The notes beneath the pieces were generated by a model. The model made no database searches and was not told where the DNA came from. It saw only the letters and a list, made by a program, of their open reading frames with translations. From positions 496,001 to 560,000 of the forward strand of contig NZ_VFMR01000001.1 in NCBI RefSeq assembly GCF_006715145.1: 64,000 bases of DNA. Direction: 5' to 3'. This DNA is from Microbacterium sp. SLBN-146. GTDB taxonomy: Bacteria; Actinomycetota; Actinomycetes; Actinomycetales; Microbacteriaceae. Shown here in pieces: positions 33,231 to 42,341 of the stretch. The position numbers were made by a program, and so were the translations under genes. Each line of letters begins with the position of its first letter. The first letter of the stretch is position 1.

Positions 33231-33244
33231 TGCAATATATTGCA
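33231..33244. promoter_or_regulatory. TGCAATAT operator, site 2
   Basis: Perfect 14-bp palindrome TGCAATATATTGCA, 47 bases before the hydrolase start. AT-rich in a GC-rich genome, it is the likely binding site of the divergent GntR protein and may overlap the promoter -10 region. Confidence 0.7.
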
Positions 33245-33290
33245 CATTACAGGCCGACACTCGGGTCGACCCAGAAGGAAGGAAGGCACC

Positions 33291-34343
33291 ATGAGCACCA
33301 CTGCCGACGCAATCACCAACGTCGTGCTCGTGCATGGCGCGTTCGCCGATGGATCGGGCTGGCGCGGTGTGTACGAGAACCTGACGGCGCGGGGGTACCG
33401 CGTCACGATCGTTCAGAATCCGCTCACCTCGTTCGCCGACGACGTCGCCGCGACCACGCGCGTGCTGGACCAGCAGGACGGCCCGACGATCCTCGTCGGC
33501 CACTCCTGGGGCGGCACCGTCATCACGGAAGCCGGGAACCACGAGAAGGTCGCCGGCCTCGTCTATGTCGCGGCGCTCATCCCCGATTCGGGTGAGACCT
33601 CCGGGCAGCAGTACGAGGGATTCGCACCCACCCCCAAGTTCGTCATCGACATCGGCGACGACGGATACGGCTTCCTCAACCGCGATGCCTTCGCCGTCGC
33701 CTTCGCCGCCGATGCGAGCGAGGCAGATGCCGCGTTCCTGCGAGATGCACAGGTGCCCGTCAACATGGGGGTGTTCGGGGAAGCAGTGAGCATCGCGGCG
33801 TGGCACGAGAAGCCGAGCTGGGCCATCATCGCCACGGAGGACAACGCCTTCGATCAGGCGATGCTCCACCACATGGCCGAGCGCGCAGGCGCCCGGATCA
33901 CCACGACGCCGGGGAGCCACGCGGTGTATCTCACGCAGGCCGGCGTCGTGTCCGATGTGATCGCCACGGCCGCGCGGGACGCTCTCGCGACGGCCTACGC
34001 CCCCTACGACCCCGAACTGCTCCCGCCGGTCGTCGTCCGCTATCTCGAGGAGCACGACGACCCCGCGCAGCGAGAGGAGATCGCCGAGCTGTTCGCCCCC
34101 GAAGCGAGAGTCGTCGATGAGGGTATCGAGTACACCGGCGCCGACGCGATCCGCGGATGGCTGGACAAGACGGGCTCGGCGTATACCTACACGACCACGC
34201 TGCTCGGGCAGACCGCTGCCGGCGAGGGGCGCTGGACGGTGTGGGGGCGCTTGGAAGGGGACTTCCCCGGCGGCATCGTCGACCTGCGCTACCAGGTCGC
34301 TGTCGAGGACGATCGGATCGCTGATCTGGTCATCGCGCCGTAA
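33291..34343 (+). CDS. Alpha/beta hydrolase fused to SnoaL/NTF2-like domain
   Basis: 350-residue fusion. Residues about 1-235 are an alpha/beta hydrolase: oxyanion segment VLVHGAFADGSGW, nucleophile elbow VGHSWGGT, Asp in IIATEDNAF and His in TTPGSHAVYLT. This resembles the EstC/salicylate-esterase-like branch. Residues about 245-350 form an NTF2-like domain (VRYLEEHDDPAQREEIAELFAPEARVVDEG is cut here into two parts: VRYLEEHDD and LFAPEARVVDEG). The start has a strong AAGGAAGGAAG. It is divergent from its presumed GntR repressor. Fusions of this pair are not common; the NTF2 part may dimerise or bind the product. Confidence 0.9.
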   Translation: MSTTADAITNVVLVHGAFADGSGWRGVYENLTARGYRVTIVQNPLTSFADDVAATTRVLDQQDGPTILVGHSWGGTVITEAGNHEKVAGLVYVAALIPDSGETSGQQYEGFAPTPKFVIDIGDDGYGFLNRDAFAVAFAADASEADAAFLRDAQVPVNMGVFGEAVSIAAWHEKPSWAIIATEDNAFDQAMLHHMAERAGARITTTPGSHAVYLTQAGVVSDVIATAARDALATAYAPYDPELLPPVVVRYLEEHDDPAQREEIAELFAPEARVVDEGIEYTGADAIRGWLDKTGSAYTYTTTLLGQTAAGEGRWTVWGRLEGDFPGGIVDLRYQVAVEDDRIADLVIAP

Positions 34344-34427
34344 TCGCAGACGCGGTCCCGGGCCCGAACGCGGGCGCGGGACCGCGTCCATACGCTCCCG
34401 ATATACGGGCTGAGTACCGTGGGAACG

Positions 34428-35102
34428 ATGCGGGTACTGATCGTGGAAGACGAGCTGTTTCTAGCCGAGGCGTTGCGTGACGGGCTTCGGCTCGACGCGA
34501 TCGCTGCCGACATCGCCGGGGATGGCCACCTCGCTCTCGAACTCCTCTCCATCAACGAGTACGACGTCGTCCTCCTGGACCGGGACATCCCGGGGCCAAG
34601 CGGTGATGAGATCGCCCGGTTCCTCTCGAAGAACTCGCGTGGCCCTCGCGTCCTGATGCTCACGGCGGCCGGGCGTCTCGACGACAAAGAGGTCGGCTTC
34701 GCGAGCGGCGCCGACGACTATCTGACGAAACCCTTCGCCCTGCGGGAAGTCGTTCTCCGCCTGAGGGCGCTCGAGCGCAGGCCGTCAGCCGGGACACCCC
34801 CCGTCCTCGAGTTCGGCGGCCTCACGATGGACACTTTCCGCCGGGAAGTCTCGCGCGACGACCGGCGCATCGAGCTGACACGGAAGCAGTTCGCCGTGCT
34901 TCAGGTGCTCGTCGCTGCCCGGGGTGGGGTCGTGAGTGCGGAGCAGTTGCTCGAACGCGCGTGGGACGAGAACGCCGATCCGTTCACGAACGCCGTGCGT
35001 ATCACCATCTCGGGTCTACGCAAGCGTCTGGGAGCCCCGTGGCTCGTCGAGACGGTGACGGGTGTTGGCTACCGCGTCGCCGAGAGCGCAGACGATGCGT
35101 AG
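34428..35102 (+). CDS. OmpR/PhoB-family response regulator
   Basis: 224-residue regulator. The receiver begins MRVLIVEDELFLAEAL, with phospho-acceptor Asp in VVLLDRDIPGPSG and Lys in YLTKPFALREV. The C-terminal winged helix has ELTRKQFAVLQVLVAARGG and VETVTGVGYRVA. I chose ATG 34428 at the domain start; GTG 34419 adds three residues and is possible. It overlaps the kinase start by 8 bases. Such pairs typically respond to envelope or metal signals; no target gene is obvious beside it. Confidence 0.93.
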   Translation: MRVLIVEDELFLAEALRDGLRLDAIAADIAGDGHLALELLSINEYDVVLLDRDIPGPSGDEIARFLSKNSRGPRVLMLTAAGRLDDKEVGFASGADDYLTKPFALREVVLRLRALERRPSAGTPPVLEFGGLTMDTFRREVSRDDRRIELTRKQFAVLQVLVAARGGVVSAEQLLERAWDENADPFTNAVRITISGLRKRLGAPWLVETVTGVGYRVAESADDA

Positions 35103-36192
35103 GCCCGCCCGGCGCGTCGGCCCATCAGTCCGGATGCAGCTGACCCTCAGCTACGCAGCCCTGCTCGTGCTCGCGGGAGTCGCGCTGTTCGCCGTCGGAT
35201 TCCTGATCCTGCGGTTCGTCCCCGAAGGCAACCTCGTCGTCGTGGGCGGGGGGTTCGCACCAGGACGCGACGATCTCATCGACGTGTTCGTCCCCTACTC
35301 GCTCTTCGCCCTCCTGGGCCTCGCGGTCGTCGGTCTCGGCGGCGGATGGCTTCTCGCCGGGCGGATGCTACGCCCTCTCATGCGCATCACGGATGCCGCG
35401 CGGCAGGCCCGCGACGGATCGCTGTCTCACCGGATCGATCTGCCCGGCCGTCAGAACGAACTCGCGGAGCTCGCCGACACGTTCGATGACATGCTGGGCC
35501 AGGTCCAGCGGTCCGTCGAAGAGCAACGGCGCTTCGCCGCCAACGCATCGCACGAACTGCGCACGCCGCTCGCTGTCATGCGCACGATGCTGGAGGTCGC
35601 CGGCGCCGATCCGGCCGGCCGCGACACCGACGCACTCCTGGAGCGCCTCGCCGAGACCAACGAGAGATCCGTCGCCCTCACGGAGGCACTTCTCACCCTC
35701 GCCGAGGTCGAGCATCGGGACCACCCCCGGGTGGAGGTCGACATCGACGCCGTCGTCGAAGAAGTGGTCGAGGAGATGAAGGATGCCTCGTCTCACAGCG
35801 GCATCCGGATCGAGACCGACCTCGCGGCGGGCACCGTGATGGCCGCACCCATGTTGCTTCGGCAGCTGGTCACGAACCTCGTGCAGAACGCCATCGCCTA
35901 CAACCACCCGGGCGGCGTCGTGCGGGTTGCGACGAGACGCGCCGCCGACGGCACGACGCTCGAGATCAGCAACACCGGCGACGTCCTCGATCAGACCCTC
36001 GTCGACACCTTCATGGAGCCGTTCGTGCGCGGAGAAGGCCGGACCCGCCGATCGGCAGAGCGCCCCGCCGGCTCGGGACTGGGGCTCGCGATCGTGTCGT
36101 CGATCGTGGCGGCGCATGGCTGGGGCTCGACCGTCACCGCGCGCGAGGGCGGCGGCCTGTCCGTGCGGGTGTCTCTCGTTGCCGCACGATGA
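35095..36192 (+). CDS. Sensor histidine kinase (HAMP, HisKA, HATPase)
   Basis: 365-residue membrane kinase. Two transmembrane helices (about 18-40 and 73-95) enclose a very short extracytoplasmic loop of about 30 residues. A HAMP linker leads to HisKA with the phospho-acceptor in NASHELRTPLAVMRTM, and HATPase boxes LVQNAIAYN and GSGLGLAIVSSIVAAHG complete it. The small sensor loop suggests sensing within or at the membrane, as in intramembrane-sensing kinases. It is translated from the overlapping end of the response regulator gene. Confidence 0.93.
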   Translation: MRRPARRVGPSVRMQLTLSYAALLVLAGVALFAVGFLILRFVPEGNLVVVGGGFAPGRDDLIDVFVPYSLFALLGLAVVGLGGGWLLAGRMLRPLMRITDAARQARDGSLSHRIDLPGRQNELAELADTFDDMLGQVQRSVEEQRRFAANASHELRTPLAVMRTMLEVAGADPAGRDTDALLERLAETNERSVALTEALLTLAEVEHRDHPRVEVDIDAVVEEVVEEMKDASSHSGIRIETDLAAGTVMAAPMLLRQLVTNLVQNAIAYNHPGGVVRVATRRAADGTTLEISNTGDVLDQTLVDTFMEPFVRGEGRTRRSAERPAGSGLGLAIVSSIVAAHGWGSTVTAREGGGLSVRVSLVAAR

Positions 36193-36224
36193 GAAGCGAG
36201 CCGAGCCCGGTCTGCCTCGACCCG

Positions 36225-37184
36225 TCAGTCGTCAGCCAGGCCATCGAGCAGCTGAGCCGACGGAGCAAAGAAGACGCTTCCCGTCAGCGGGGTCGAGAAG
36301 TCCAGGAGCCGATCGTGCATCCCCGGGGGGTCGCCGATGAACATGCGCTCGAGCATCTTCTCGATGACCCAGAGATGCCGGGCGTAGCCGATGAAATAGG
36401 TGCCGAATTCGACGCTCCCGGGAGTCCCGAACGGCATGTTGTCGCGGAGGATGTCATGCTCGCCGGCATCGTCCGTGATCGTCGCGAGAGTCTTGTGGGA
36501 CTTCTGACCGTCGACGGCGTCTTCCAGTTCGATGTTCTCGGCTTTGGTCCGACCCATGATCTGCTCCTGCTGCTCCGTTGTGAGCTCGTGCCACGCCGCA
36601 AGGGGATGCACGTACTTCTGCACCACGACGTACGTGCCGCCCGCGGCATCCGGATCCTCGTCACCCACCAGAGTCACCTCTGGCAGCGCTTGCCCGACGG
36701 GATTCGCCGTGCCGTCGACGAATCCGAGGAGATCTCGCTCGTCGAAGTAGCGGAACCCCACGGTCTCGTCCACGACGGTCACCGCATCGCCGAAGACGTC
36801 GAGCAGTTGACGCTCCAGCTCGAAGCAGAGGTCCCGTCGGTCCGATCGGATGTGCAGCAGGATGTCGCCGGGGGTTGCGATCGCCGTGTGGACGGCACCC
36901 TTCACGGGCCGGAACTCGTGCAGCTCCGTGGGGCGCGGAAGGCCGGTCAGGGCATCCCAGACCCGGCTTCCGATCGCGACCGTGCATGCGAGGGAGGCAC
37001 CGAGATCACGGAACGCGACGTTCTTCTGCACGTCCGACACGCTGCCGATCGCGGCTCTCGCGGCGGCCCGCGCCTCCGTCGTGTCGGCCACGGCGAGCAC
37101 GAGGAAGACCGCCGAACCGGTGAGAGGCGCGTCGACGCTCTGCGGCTCGATCGGTACCCGCCGTGCGGGAGTTGACATGGCCAT
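36225..37184 (-). CDS. DyP-type heme peroxidase
   Basis: 319-residue dye-decolorising peroxidase. The catalytic Asp157 is in GFVDGTANP, the heme ligand His193 lies in VVVQKYVHPLAAWHE, and the distal-Arg region is GYARHLWVIEKM. There is no Tat signal, unlike EfeB, so it is a cytosolic class B-like enzyme; no encapsulin gene is nearby. It oxidises bulky substrates with peroxide. ATG 37184 has AAAGG at 8 bases, better than the upstream GTG at 37193. It is followed by the two-component genes in convergent orientation and preceded by a DUF1275 gene 36 bases away in the same direction. Confidence 0.92.
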   Translation of the reverse strand: MAMSTPARRVPIEPQSVDAPLTGSAVFLVLAVADTTEARAAARAAIGSVSDVQKNVAFRDLGASLACTVAIGSRVWDALTGLPRPTELHEFRPVKGAVHTAIATPGDILLHIRSDRRDLCFELERQLLDVFGDAVTVVDETVGFRYFDERDLLGFVDGTANPVGQALPEVTLVGDEDPDAAGGTYVVVQKYVHPLAAWHELTTEQQEQIMGRTKAENIELEDAVDGQKSHKTLATITDDAGEHDILRDNMPFGTPGSVEFGTYFIGYARHLWVIEKMLERMFIGDPPGMHDRLLDFSTPLTGSVFFAPSAQLLDGLADD

Positions 37185-37220
37185 GGGCGGCACCTTTCGA
37201 CGGAGGGCGTGGTCGTGCTG

Positions 37221-37952
37221 TCACGGAGTGGGCGCGTTCTGCGCCGGATCCACGGCACCGTCGTGCTGCAGGGCGAGGACGGCCAGTCCGAGGAGCAGGA
37301 CTGCTGCACTCAAGATCGACGCCGTGGACCAGACCTCGTCGAGCGCGAACCCGATTCCGCCGCCGCTCGCGAATCCGAGCAGAACGAGGACGTATGCACC
37401 TGCCGGCCGCAGGTGCGGCTGCCCGTCGGAAGCGATGCGGTGTCCGATCGCCCGTCCGAGGAGGCTGCCCGCCATCTGCACGACCAACGTGACCGCGACA
37501 TTGCCGTAGAGCATCCCGCTCTCTCTGTGGAACGCGTTGCCCTGCACCCCCGCGAGGAAGCTGATCCCCCACGCGATCCACCACGGGTCGATCGGCGCGC
37601 ACGACAGCAGGATGGTCGCGGCGATGAGCACGAGAGCCTCGCCCGACAATACGGCGACGGAGTACGACCCGCCGTGTCGCGTCAGCCGGAGGACGAGCAG
37701 GCTGCACAGGCACGCACCCGTGAAGAACGCCACGACCGAGACGAGTGCGACGGCCACTCGCGGCCACTCCCCCTGAACGAGGTAGAGCCCGAGCGAGACG
37801 ATGTTCCCGGACTGGACGGTCGCGAAGGTCTGCGTGTTCGCAAACGTCCACGAGTTCAGCAACCCCGCGATGACCGCGAACAGGACGGCCGGCACGGGAC
37901 GTTCGAGAAGTGGGAAGCGTGCGCGACGGGGGTGCGTGGAGACTGCGCTCAT
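37221..37952 (-). CDS. DUF1275 (YoaK-like) membrane protein
   Basis: 243-residue protein with six or so transmembrane helices. The N-terminal signature is LLNSWTFANTQTFATVQSGNIVSLG and the middle has FLAGVQGNAFHR, typical of the YoaK/DUF1275 family of unknown function. The start at 37952 has AAAGGCGAGG upstream. It lies 36 bases before the DyP gene and could be co-transcribed. The family is often found near stress or secondary-metabolism genes, which says little about function. Confidence 0.88.
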   Translation of the reverse strand: MSAVSTHPRRARFPLLERPVPAVLFAVIAGLLNSWTFANTQTFATVQSGNIVSLGLYLVQGEWPRVAVALVSVVAFFTGACLCSLLVLRLTRHGGSYSVAVLSGEALVLIAATILLSCAPIDPWWIAWGISFLAGVQGNAFHRESGMLYGNVAVTLVVQMAGSLLGRAIGHRIASDGQPHLRPAGAYVLVLLGFASGGGIGFALDEVWSTASILSAAVLLLGLAVLALQHDGAVDPAQNAPTP

Positions 37953-38122
37953 GGCCTCGCCTTTCTGCGTGCAGTCGATGGCTGCACAAGACAACCGTGC
38001 GGGACGCCCCCGCACGTGCGACGGATCTCGAACGGTGTTGAGACAAATGAAGGAGGCCTGCCCACGTGGCTCCCGCGACGCTGGGTTCCGAACCGCCTCT
38101 GAGCGAGTGAAGGAGCCGAAAC

Positions 38123-39337
38123 ATGGATGCCGCCGACACGCCCGTCCCCCACCACGAGACCCCCGTCCTGGGCAACCCCGATCTGCCGCCCGAGGGGGAG
38201 GCGAACACGGTGGATCACCCGCGGAGCACGGTCATGACGGGCCCGCGGAATCCCGTCATCGAGAGCCAGTTCCCGAATCAGATCGATCCTCCGAGAACGG
38301 ACATCAGCACACAGGCCTTCTTCTGGTCGTCGTTCAACATCTCGCCGCGTCGGGTGCAGCAGGGCGGATGGGCTCGCGAGATCACGAAGCAGGACTTCGC
38401 GATCTCCGACGAGATCGCCGGCGTCAACATGTACCTCGAGGCCGGCGGCATCCGTGAACTGCACTGGCACCAGACAGCGGAGTGGGCCGTCATGACCCGC
38501 GGCAAGTGCCGGGTGACGACGATCAGCCGCAACGGGGTCCCGAGCGTCGAAGATGTCGAAGAGGGCGACCTCTGGTTCTTCCCCGCCGGCACGCCCCATT
38601 CGCTGCAGGGTCTCGGGCCCGACGGAGCGGAGTTCGTCCTGGCGTTCGACGATGGCGACCAATCCGAGAGCAACACCCTGCTCCTGACCGACTGGTTCGC
38701 CCACACGCCACCGGACGTGCTCGCCAAGAACTTCGGTGTCGCGCAGGAGGTCTTCCGCGACATCCCGCTTCACAACCTCTGGATCTTCTCTGGCGACGAA
38801 CCGGGGGACCTGGCCGCCGATCAGGCTGCCGCCGGTGTCGAGTGGGGATCCGCCGAGCCGATCATCTTCCGGCTCTCACGCTCGACGCCACTCCACAAGA
38901 ACAGCGGCGGCAGCATCCAGATCGCCGACAGCACGAACTTCCCCCTGTCGAACACCGTCGCCGCCGCCCTCGTGACGGTCGAGCCGGGCTCGATGCGCGA
39001 GCTGCACTGGCACCCGAACGCGGACGAGTGGCAGTACTACCTGCGCGGCTCGGCGCGCATGACGGTCTTCAACACCGGCCCCCATGCCAACACGACCGAC
39101 TTCCGGGCGGGCGACGTGGGCGTCGTGAAGAAGAACTTCGGGCACTACATCGAGAACACGGGAGACGACGTCCTGCAGTTCCTCGAGGTCTTCAAGACCG
39201 ATCGGTACGAAGAGATCTCGCTCGCCAACTGGCTGAGCCACGTGCCGCCATCACTCGTGACCGCCCACCTCAACATCGATGAGGCCACTCTCGCCACGTT
39301 CCCGCGCGGCGCGCAGGGCATCACTCCACTGCGGTGA
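38123..39337 (+). CDS. oxdC: Oxalate-decarboxylase-like bicupin
   Basis: 404-residue protein with two cupin barrels. Metal-binding motifs are GGIRELHWHQTAEW (N-terminal barrel) and GSMRELHWHPNADEWQYY (C-terminal barrel), with further ligands around FPAGTPHSLQ and KKNFGHYIENTG. OxdC enzymes convert oxalate to formate and CO2 with Mn and consume a proton. No Tat or Sec signal is seen, so it is cytosolic. A strong AAGGAG precedes the ATG. The stop overlaps the GTG of the MFS gene (GTGA), a coupling not typical of OxdC, which hints at export of a related acid or protection under acid stress. Confidence 0.92.
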   Translation: MDAADTPVPHHETPVLGNPDLPPEGEANTVDHPRSTVMTGPRNPVIESQFPNQIDPPRTDISTQAFFWSSFNISPRRVQQGGWAREITKQDFAISDEIAGVNMYLEAGGIRELHWHQTAEWAVMTRGKCRVTTISRNGVPSVEDVEEGDLWFFPAGTPHSLQGLGPDGAEFVLAFDDGDQSESNTLLLTDWFAHTPPDVLAKNFGVAQEVFRDIPLHNLWIFSGDEPGDLAADQAAAGVEWGSAEPIIFRLSRSTPLHKNSGGSIQIADSTNFPLSNTVAAALVTVEPGSMRELHWHPNADEWQYYLRGSARMTVFNTGPHANTTDFRAGDVGVVKKNFGHYIENTGDDVLQFLEVFKTDRYEEISLANWLSHVPPSLVTAHLNIDEATLATFPRGAQGITPLR

Positions 39338-40968
39338 CGGATCCGGGCCGCGCGAATCCCCCCTCGGTCGCAGGTGGGTTCGCGCCTTTCGCGCTCCCGA
39401 TCTTCCGTCTCATCTGGACGGCGGCCCTCGCCAGCAACATCGGGAGCTGGATGCAGAGCGTCGGGGCGCAGTGGCTGCTCGTCGAGGGCGGCAGCTCCCC
39501 GTTCACGGTCTCGCTACTGCAGACGGCTGCCGCGGCGCCGGTCCTGATGTTCGCAATTCCGGCGGGTGTCCTGGGCGAGTTCCTCAATCGACGACGCATC
39601 CTCATCTACTCCCAGACGGTGCAGCTGGCTGCGGTGTGCGTGCTCACCTTCCTCACCTGGGAGGGGAGCACGACTCCCGGCATCCTGCTCGCGACGACCT
39701 TCGTCCTGGGGGTGTGCTCTGCCATCCAGCTTCCCGCTTTCGCTGCGCTGATCCCCGACATCGTCCCCGCGACGATGATCAGGGATGCCGCGTCCCTGTC
39801 ATCGATCAACGTCAACATCGCCCGGGCCATCGGCCCCGCAGTCGCGGGAGTCATCGTGGCAAAGTTCGGCGTCGCGGCCGTGTTCCTCGTCAACGGACTC
39901 TCGTTCGTGCTGTTCCTCGGGGTGCTCGTGTTCTGGCGCACATACGACCCGCCGCACCCGCGGCCGGAGCCGTTCCTCGACGCGACGCGAGCGGGGCTCC
40001 GCTATGCCGCGCACTCGGGGATCGTCCGGTCGACACTCATTCGCCTCGCGGTCTTCCTCGTTCCCGCCAACGCGATGTGGGCCCTGCTGCCCGTCATCGC
40101 GAAGAGCTCTCTCGGCCTCGATGCGGGCGGCTACGGACTGCTGCTCGGCGCGCTCGGGGCGGGATCCATCATCGGGGCGATCGTCTTGCCGCGGCTGCGC
40201 GCTCGCCTCGGCACCAACGCCGTCGTGCTGGGCTCCTGCGTGATCTACGGCGCAGCCTTGATCGCGCTCGTCCTCTCGCCGTGGCTGTGGGTGACGGTGC
40301 TCGTGCTCGTCGGTGGCGGACTCGGATGGCTCGGCGTGATCGCCACGACCAACGGCAGCATCCAGGCGTTCCTGCCGGAGTGGGTGCGCACGCGGGGACT
40401 GTCGCTCTACCAGTCAGTCCTCTACGGCGGGTCGGCGCTGGGCGCCGCGCTCGCCGGAGCACTCGCAGCGATCCTGAGCCCGACGATCGTCGTCGTCGGG
40501 GCCGGCGCAGCGGTCTTGCTGGTGGGGGTCACGCTCGCGTTCCGACCACTGCCGAGCACGCAGGGCATCGGGCGCGGCGTCGTGTCGATTCCGGGGGTCG
40601 TCGACGCGTCAGAGGGCGCCGACGACGATCGGCAGGTTCTCGTCATGATTCGGTACCGCGTTGCGGCATCCGATCGCGACGCGTTCGAGACGCTCATGCG
40701 CAAGGTGGAGCAGTCGCGCCACCGAACCGGCGCGCGTCGGTGGGAGCTGTACACCGACCGCGACGATCCGGGGGTCGTGGTCGAGGTCTACTCCGTGGGG
40801 TCGTGGCGTGAGCACGTGAGTCAGCACGAGGCTCGCGCGACGGAGTACGACAGCCAGCTCCTCACGAGGGCCTACGGATTCAGCACGCCCGCTCCGATGG
40901 CCCAGCACTTCCTCGCCGTGTGGCCGGTCCGAGGTGGCCGGGTCGGGTCGTCCTCGCGCAACGGCTGA
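39334..40968 (+). CDS. MFS_3 (EntS-like) exporter with C-terminal antibiotic-monooxygenase-like domain
   Basis: 544-residue major facilitator protein with about 11-12 helices in residues 18-410. Typical parts are RLIWTAALASNIGSWMQSVGAQW near the N-terminus and ALIPDIVPATMIRDAASLSS in the cytoplasmic half. The last 110 residues (VLVMIRYRVAASDRDAF, GARRWELYTD, SWREHVSQHE) form a ferredoxin-like ABM-type fold, a combination known in the DUF894/MFS_3 group. The GTG start overlaps the OxdC stop. Relatives export siderophores or small acids; the substrate is unknown. Confidence 0.88.
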   Translation: MTDPGRANPPSVAGGFAPFALPIFRLIWTAALASNIGSWMQSVGAQWLLVEGGSSPFTVSLLQTAAAAPVLMFAIPAGVLGEFLNRRRILIYSQTVQLAAVCVLTFLTWEGSTTPGILLATTFVLGVCSAIQLPAFAALIPDIVPATMIRDAASLSSINVNIARAIGPAVAGVIVAKFGVAAVFLVNGLSFVLFLGVLVFWRTYDPPHPRPEPFLDATRAGLRYAAHSGIVRSTLIRLAVFLVPANAMWALLPVIAKSSLGLDAGGYGLLLGALGAGSIIGAIVLPRLRARLGTNAVVLGSCVIYGAALIALVLSPWLWVTVLVLVGGGLGWLGVIATTNGSIQAFLPEWVRTRGLSLYQSVLYGGSALGAALAGALAAILSPTIVVVGAGAAVLLVGVTLAFRPLPSTQGIGRGVVSIPGVVDASEGADDDRQVLVMIRYRVAASDRDAFETLMRKVEQSRHRTGARRWELYTDRDDPGVVVEVYSVGSWREHVSQHEARATEYDSQLLTRAYGFSTPAPMAQHFLAVWPVRGGRVGSSSRNG

Positions 40969-41080
40969 CGCATCCGTCGGAGGGGTACCGACAGGGACAC
41001 CCTGAGGGTGGCCTTATTGTGCCCACGCGCGCGACCCGCGGCTCGACATACCTTTCCCGTATCGCGCACAGGAGGTCGCA

Positions 41081-42217
41081 ATGGAAGATCAACGTATCGT
41101 CGAGCATCTGGCCCACGAACTGCGGCGCTCTGTCGTCATCGTGGACCGGGACCACACCGTCATCGGCGTGTGCTACCGGGCCGAGGACCATGAGATGTTG
41201 CAGCGGGAAGGAGCCGCGAGTCCGAACCAGGTGGTCCGGGAGTGGATGCATCGCGCGACGCGCGGCTCACGGTCGCGCGTCCTTTCGTCGGCGCAGAGCG
41301 GCGAAGAGACGGCCTGGATCACGGTCCCCCTTCACTCCGACGGCGAGGTCATGGGATGGGCCCTCGTAGCCTGGCGACCCGCCGACCTGTCGTCGGCGCA
41401 GCTGGCTCTCATCGACATCGCGGCGGACCTGCTCGCATCCGCAGCCCGGACGACCAGTGCGCGCGAAAGCCGCCGAGGGGTGCTTCGCAATCTCCTCGAC
41501 GCCGACCCCACGATTCGTCGCGCCGGCCTCCGCCGGGCATCGGCCCAGCGGTGGATCGATCGGCTCAAGGCACCGGCCGTCCGCGCGCTGGTGTTCGACG
41601 ACCGGGTGGGGATGCTCGAGCAGCTGCACCTGGCGGAGTCGGCGTGCCGCGCTCTTCCTCTCCGCGCCGAGGTGCTCCGCGAGCGCGACGACGCCGTGTT
41701 CATCCTGACGAGTCGGACGACGGGCAGCGAGGACGTCGACGATGCGATCCGTCGCTGGGCGGCGGATCGCGGCATCGCCCTGAAAGCGGTGGGTTCGGCA
41801 GCCGTGCGGGTCGATGACGAGGACCTCGCGCGCGCGGCCCACGCCGCCACGACAGCGGCCGAACTGAGCATGTCGATGCCCGAGCTCACGGGCATGAGCA
41901 ACGGTGACTCGCTCGGCGGGTGGGCCCTCCTCAACGCGGTGAAGGGGCAGCGCGACCTGCTGTCCGTGGCGTCCCCCGCGGCGGAGCTCCTGTGCGCACT
42001 GGGTGACACGCAGCGTGAGACGGTCGAGGTCTACCTCGATGAAGCGGGGCACGTGCGCGCTGCCTGCGAGCGCCTGCACATCCACCGGACGACCCTCTAC
42101 TATCGCCTCGACAACCTCCCGGACGTCGTCAAGTCAGCGCTCGCCGACGGGATGCAGCGCAGCACGCTCCACCTCGCGTTGAAGCTCGATCGGCTCTGGG
42201 CCGCCGCGGGCGTGTGA
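41081..42217 (+). CDS. PucR-family transcription regulator
   Basis: 378-residue regulator. The N-terminal sensory part (VVIVDRDHTVIGVCYRAEDHE, then a GAF/PAS-like stretch to about 125) is followed by a GGDEF-like middle domain and the C-terminal PucR helix-turn-helix (VEVYLDEAGHVRAACERLHIHRTTLYYRL). PucR proteins regulate purine or amino-acid catabolism and sometimes efflux. The start is after AGGAGGTCGCA, an excellent ribosome site. It lies 112 bases behind the MFS gene and may have its own promoter. The target is unknown. Confidence 0.88.
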   Translation: MEDQRIVEHLAHELRRSVVIVDRDHTVIGVCYRAEDHEMLQREGAASPNQVVREWMHRATRGSRSRVLSSAQSGEETAWITVPLHSDGEVMGWALVAWRPADLSSAQLALIDIAADLLASAARTTSARESRRGVLRNLLDADPTIRRAGLRRASAQRWIDRLKAPAVRALVFDDRVGMLEQLHLAESACRALPLRAEVLRERDDAVFILTSRTTGSEDVDDAIRRWAADRGIALKAVGSAAVRVDDEDLARAAHAATTAAELSMSMPELTGMSNGDSLGGWALLNAVKGQRDLLSVASPAAELLCALGDTQRETVEVYLDEAGHVRAACERLHIHRTTLYYRLDNLPDVVKSALADGMQRSTLHLALKLDRLWAAAGV

Positions 42218-42244
42218 GTCCGCGGCGACGGAGCACGCCCTCTC

Positions 42245-42305
42245 GCCGAGAAGACCCAAACGGTCCGAATCCGAGGGCTCAGCGCGCAGTTGGGGTCTTC
42301 TCGGC
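42245..42305 (+). repeat. 61-bp dispersed inverted-end element, copy R3
   Basis: Inverted ends GCCGAGAAGACCC / GGGTCTTCTCGGC pair over 13 bp, again 61 bp long. It sits between the convergent PucR and SnoaL-like genes, 27 bases after one stop and 36 before the other. Confidence 0.85.
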
Positions 42306-42341
42306 GAAGGGAGGACGGGCTTTTCGACAGCAGGCTCCGCG

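Noticed and set aside
42245..42305. The 61-bp elements as ordinary intrinsic terminators
   Set aside because: R2 lies in a divergent promoter region where no terminator is needed, the loop is about 39 bases, there is no T-tract, and the ends are conserved in sequence rather than only in pairing.
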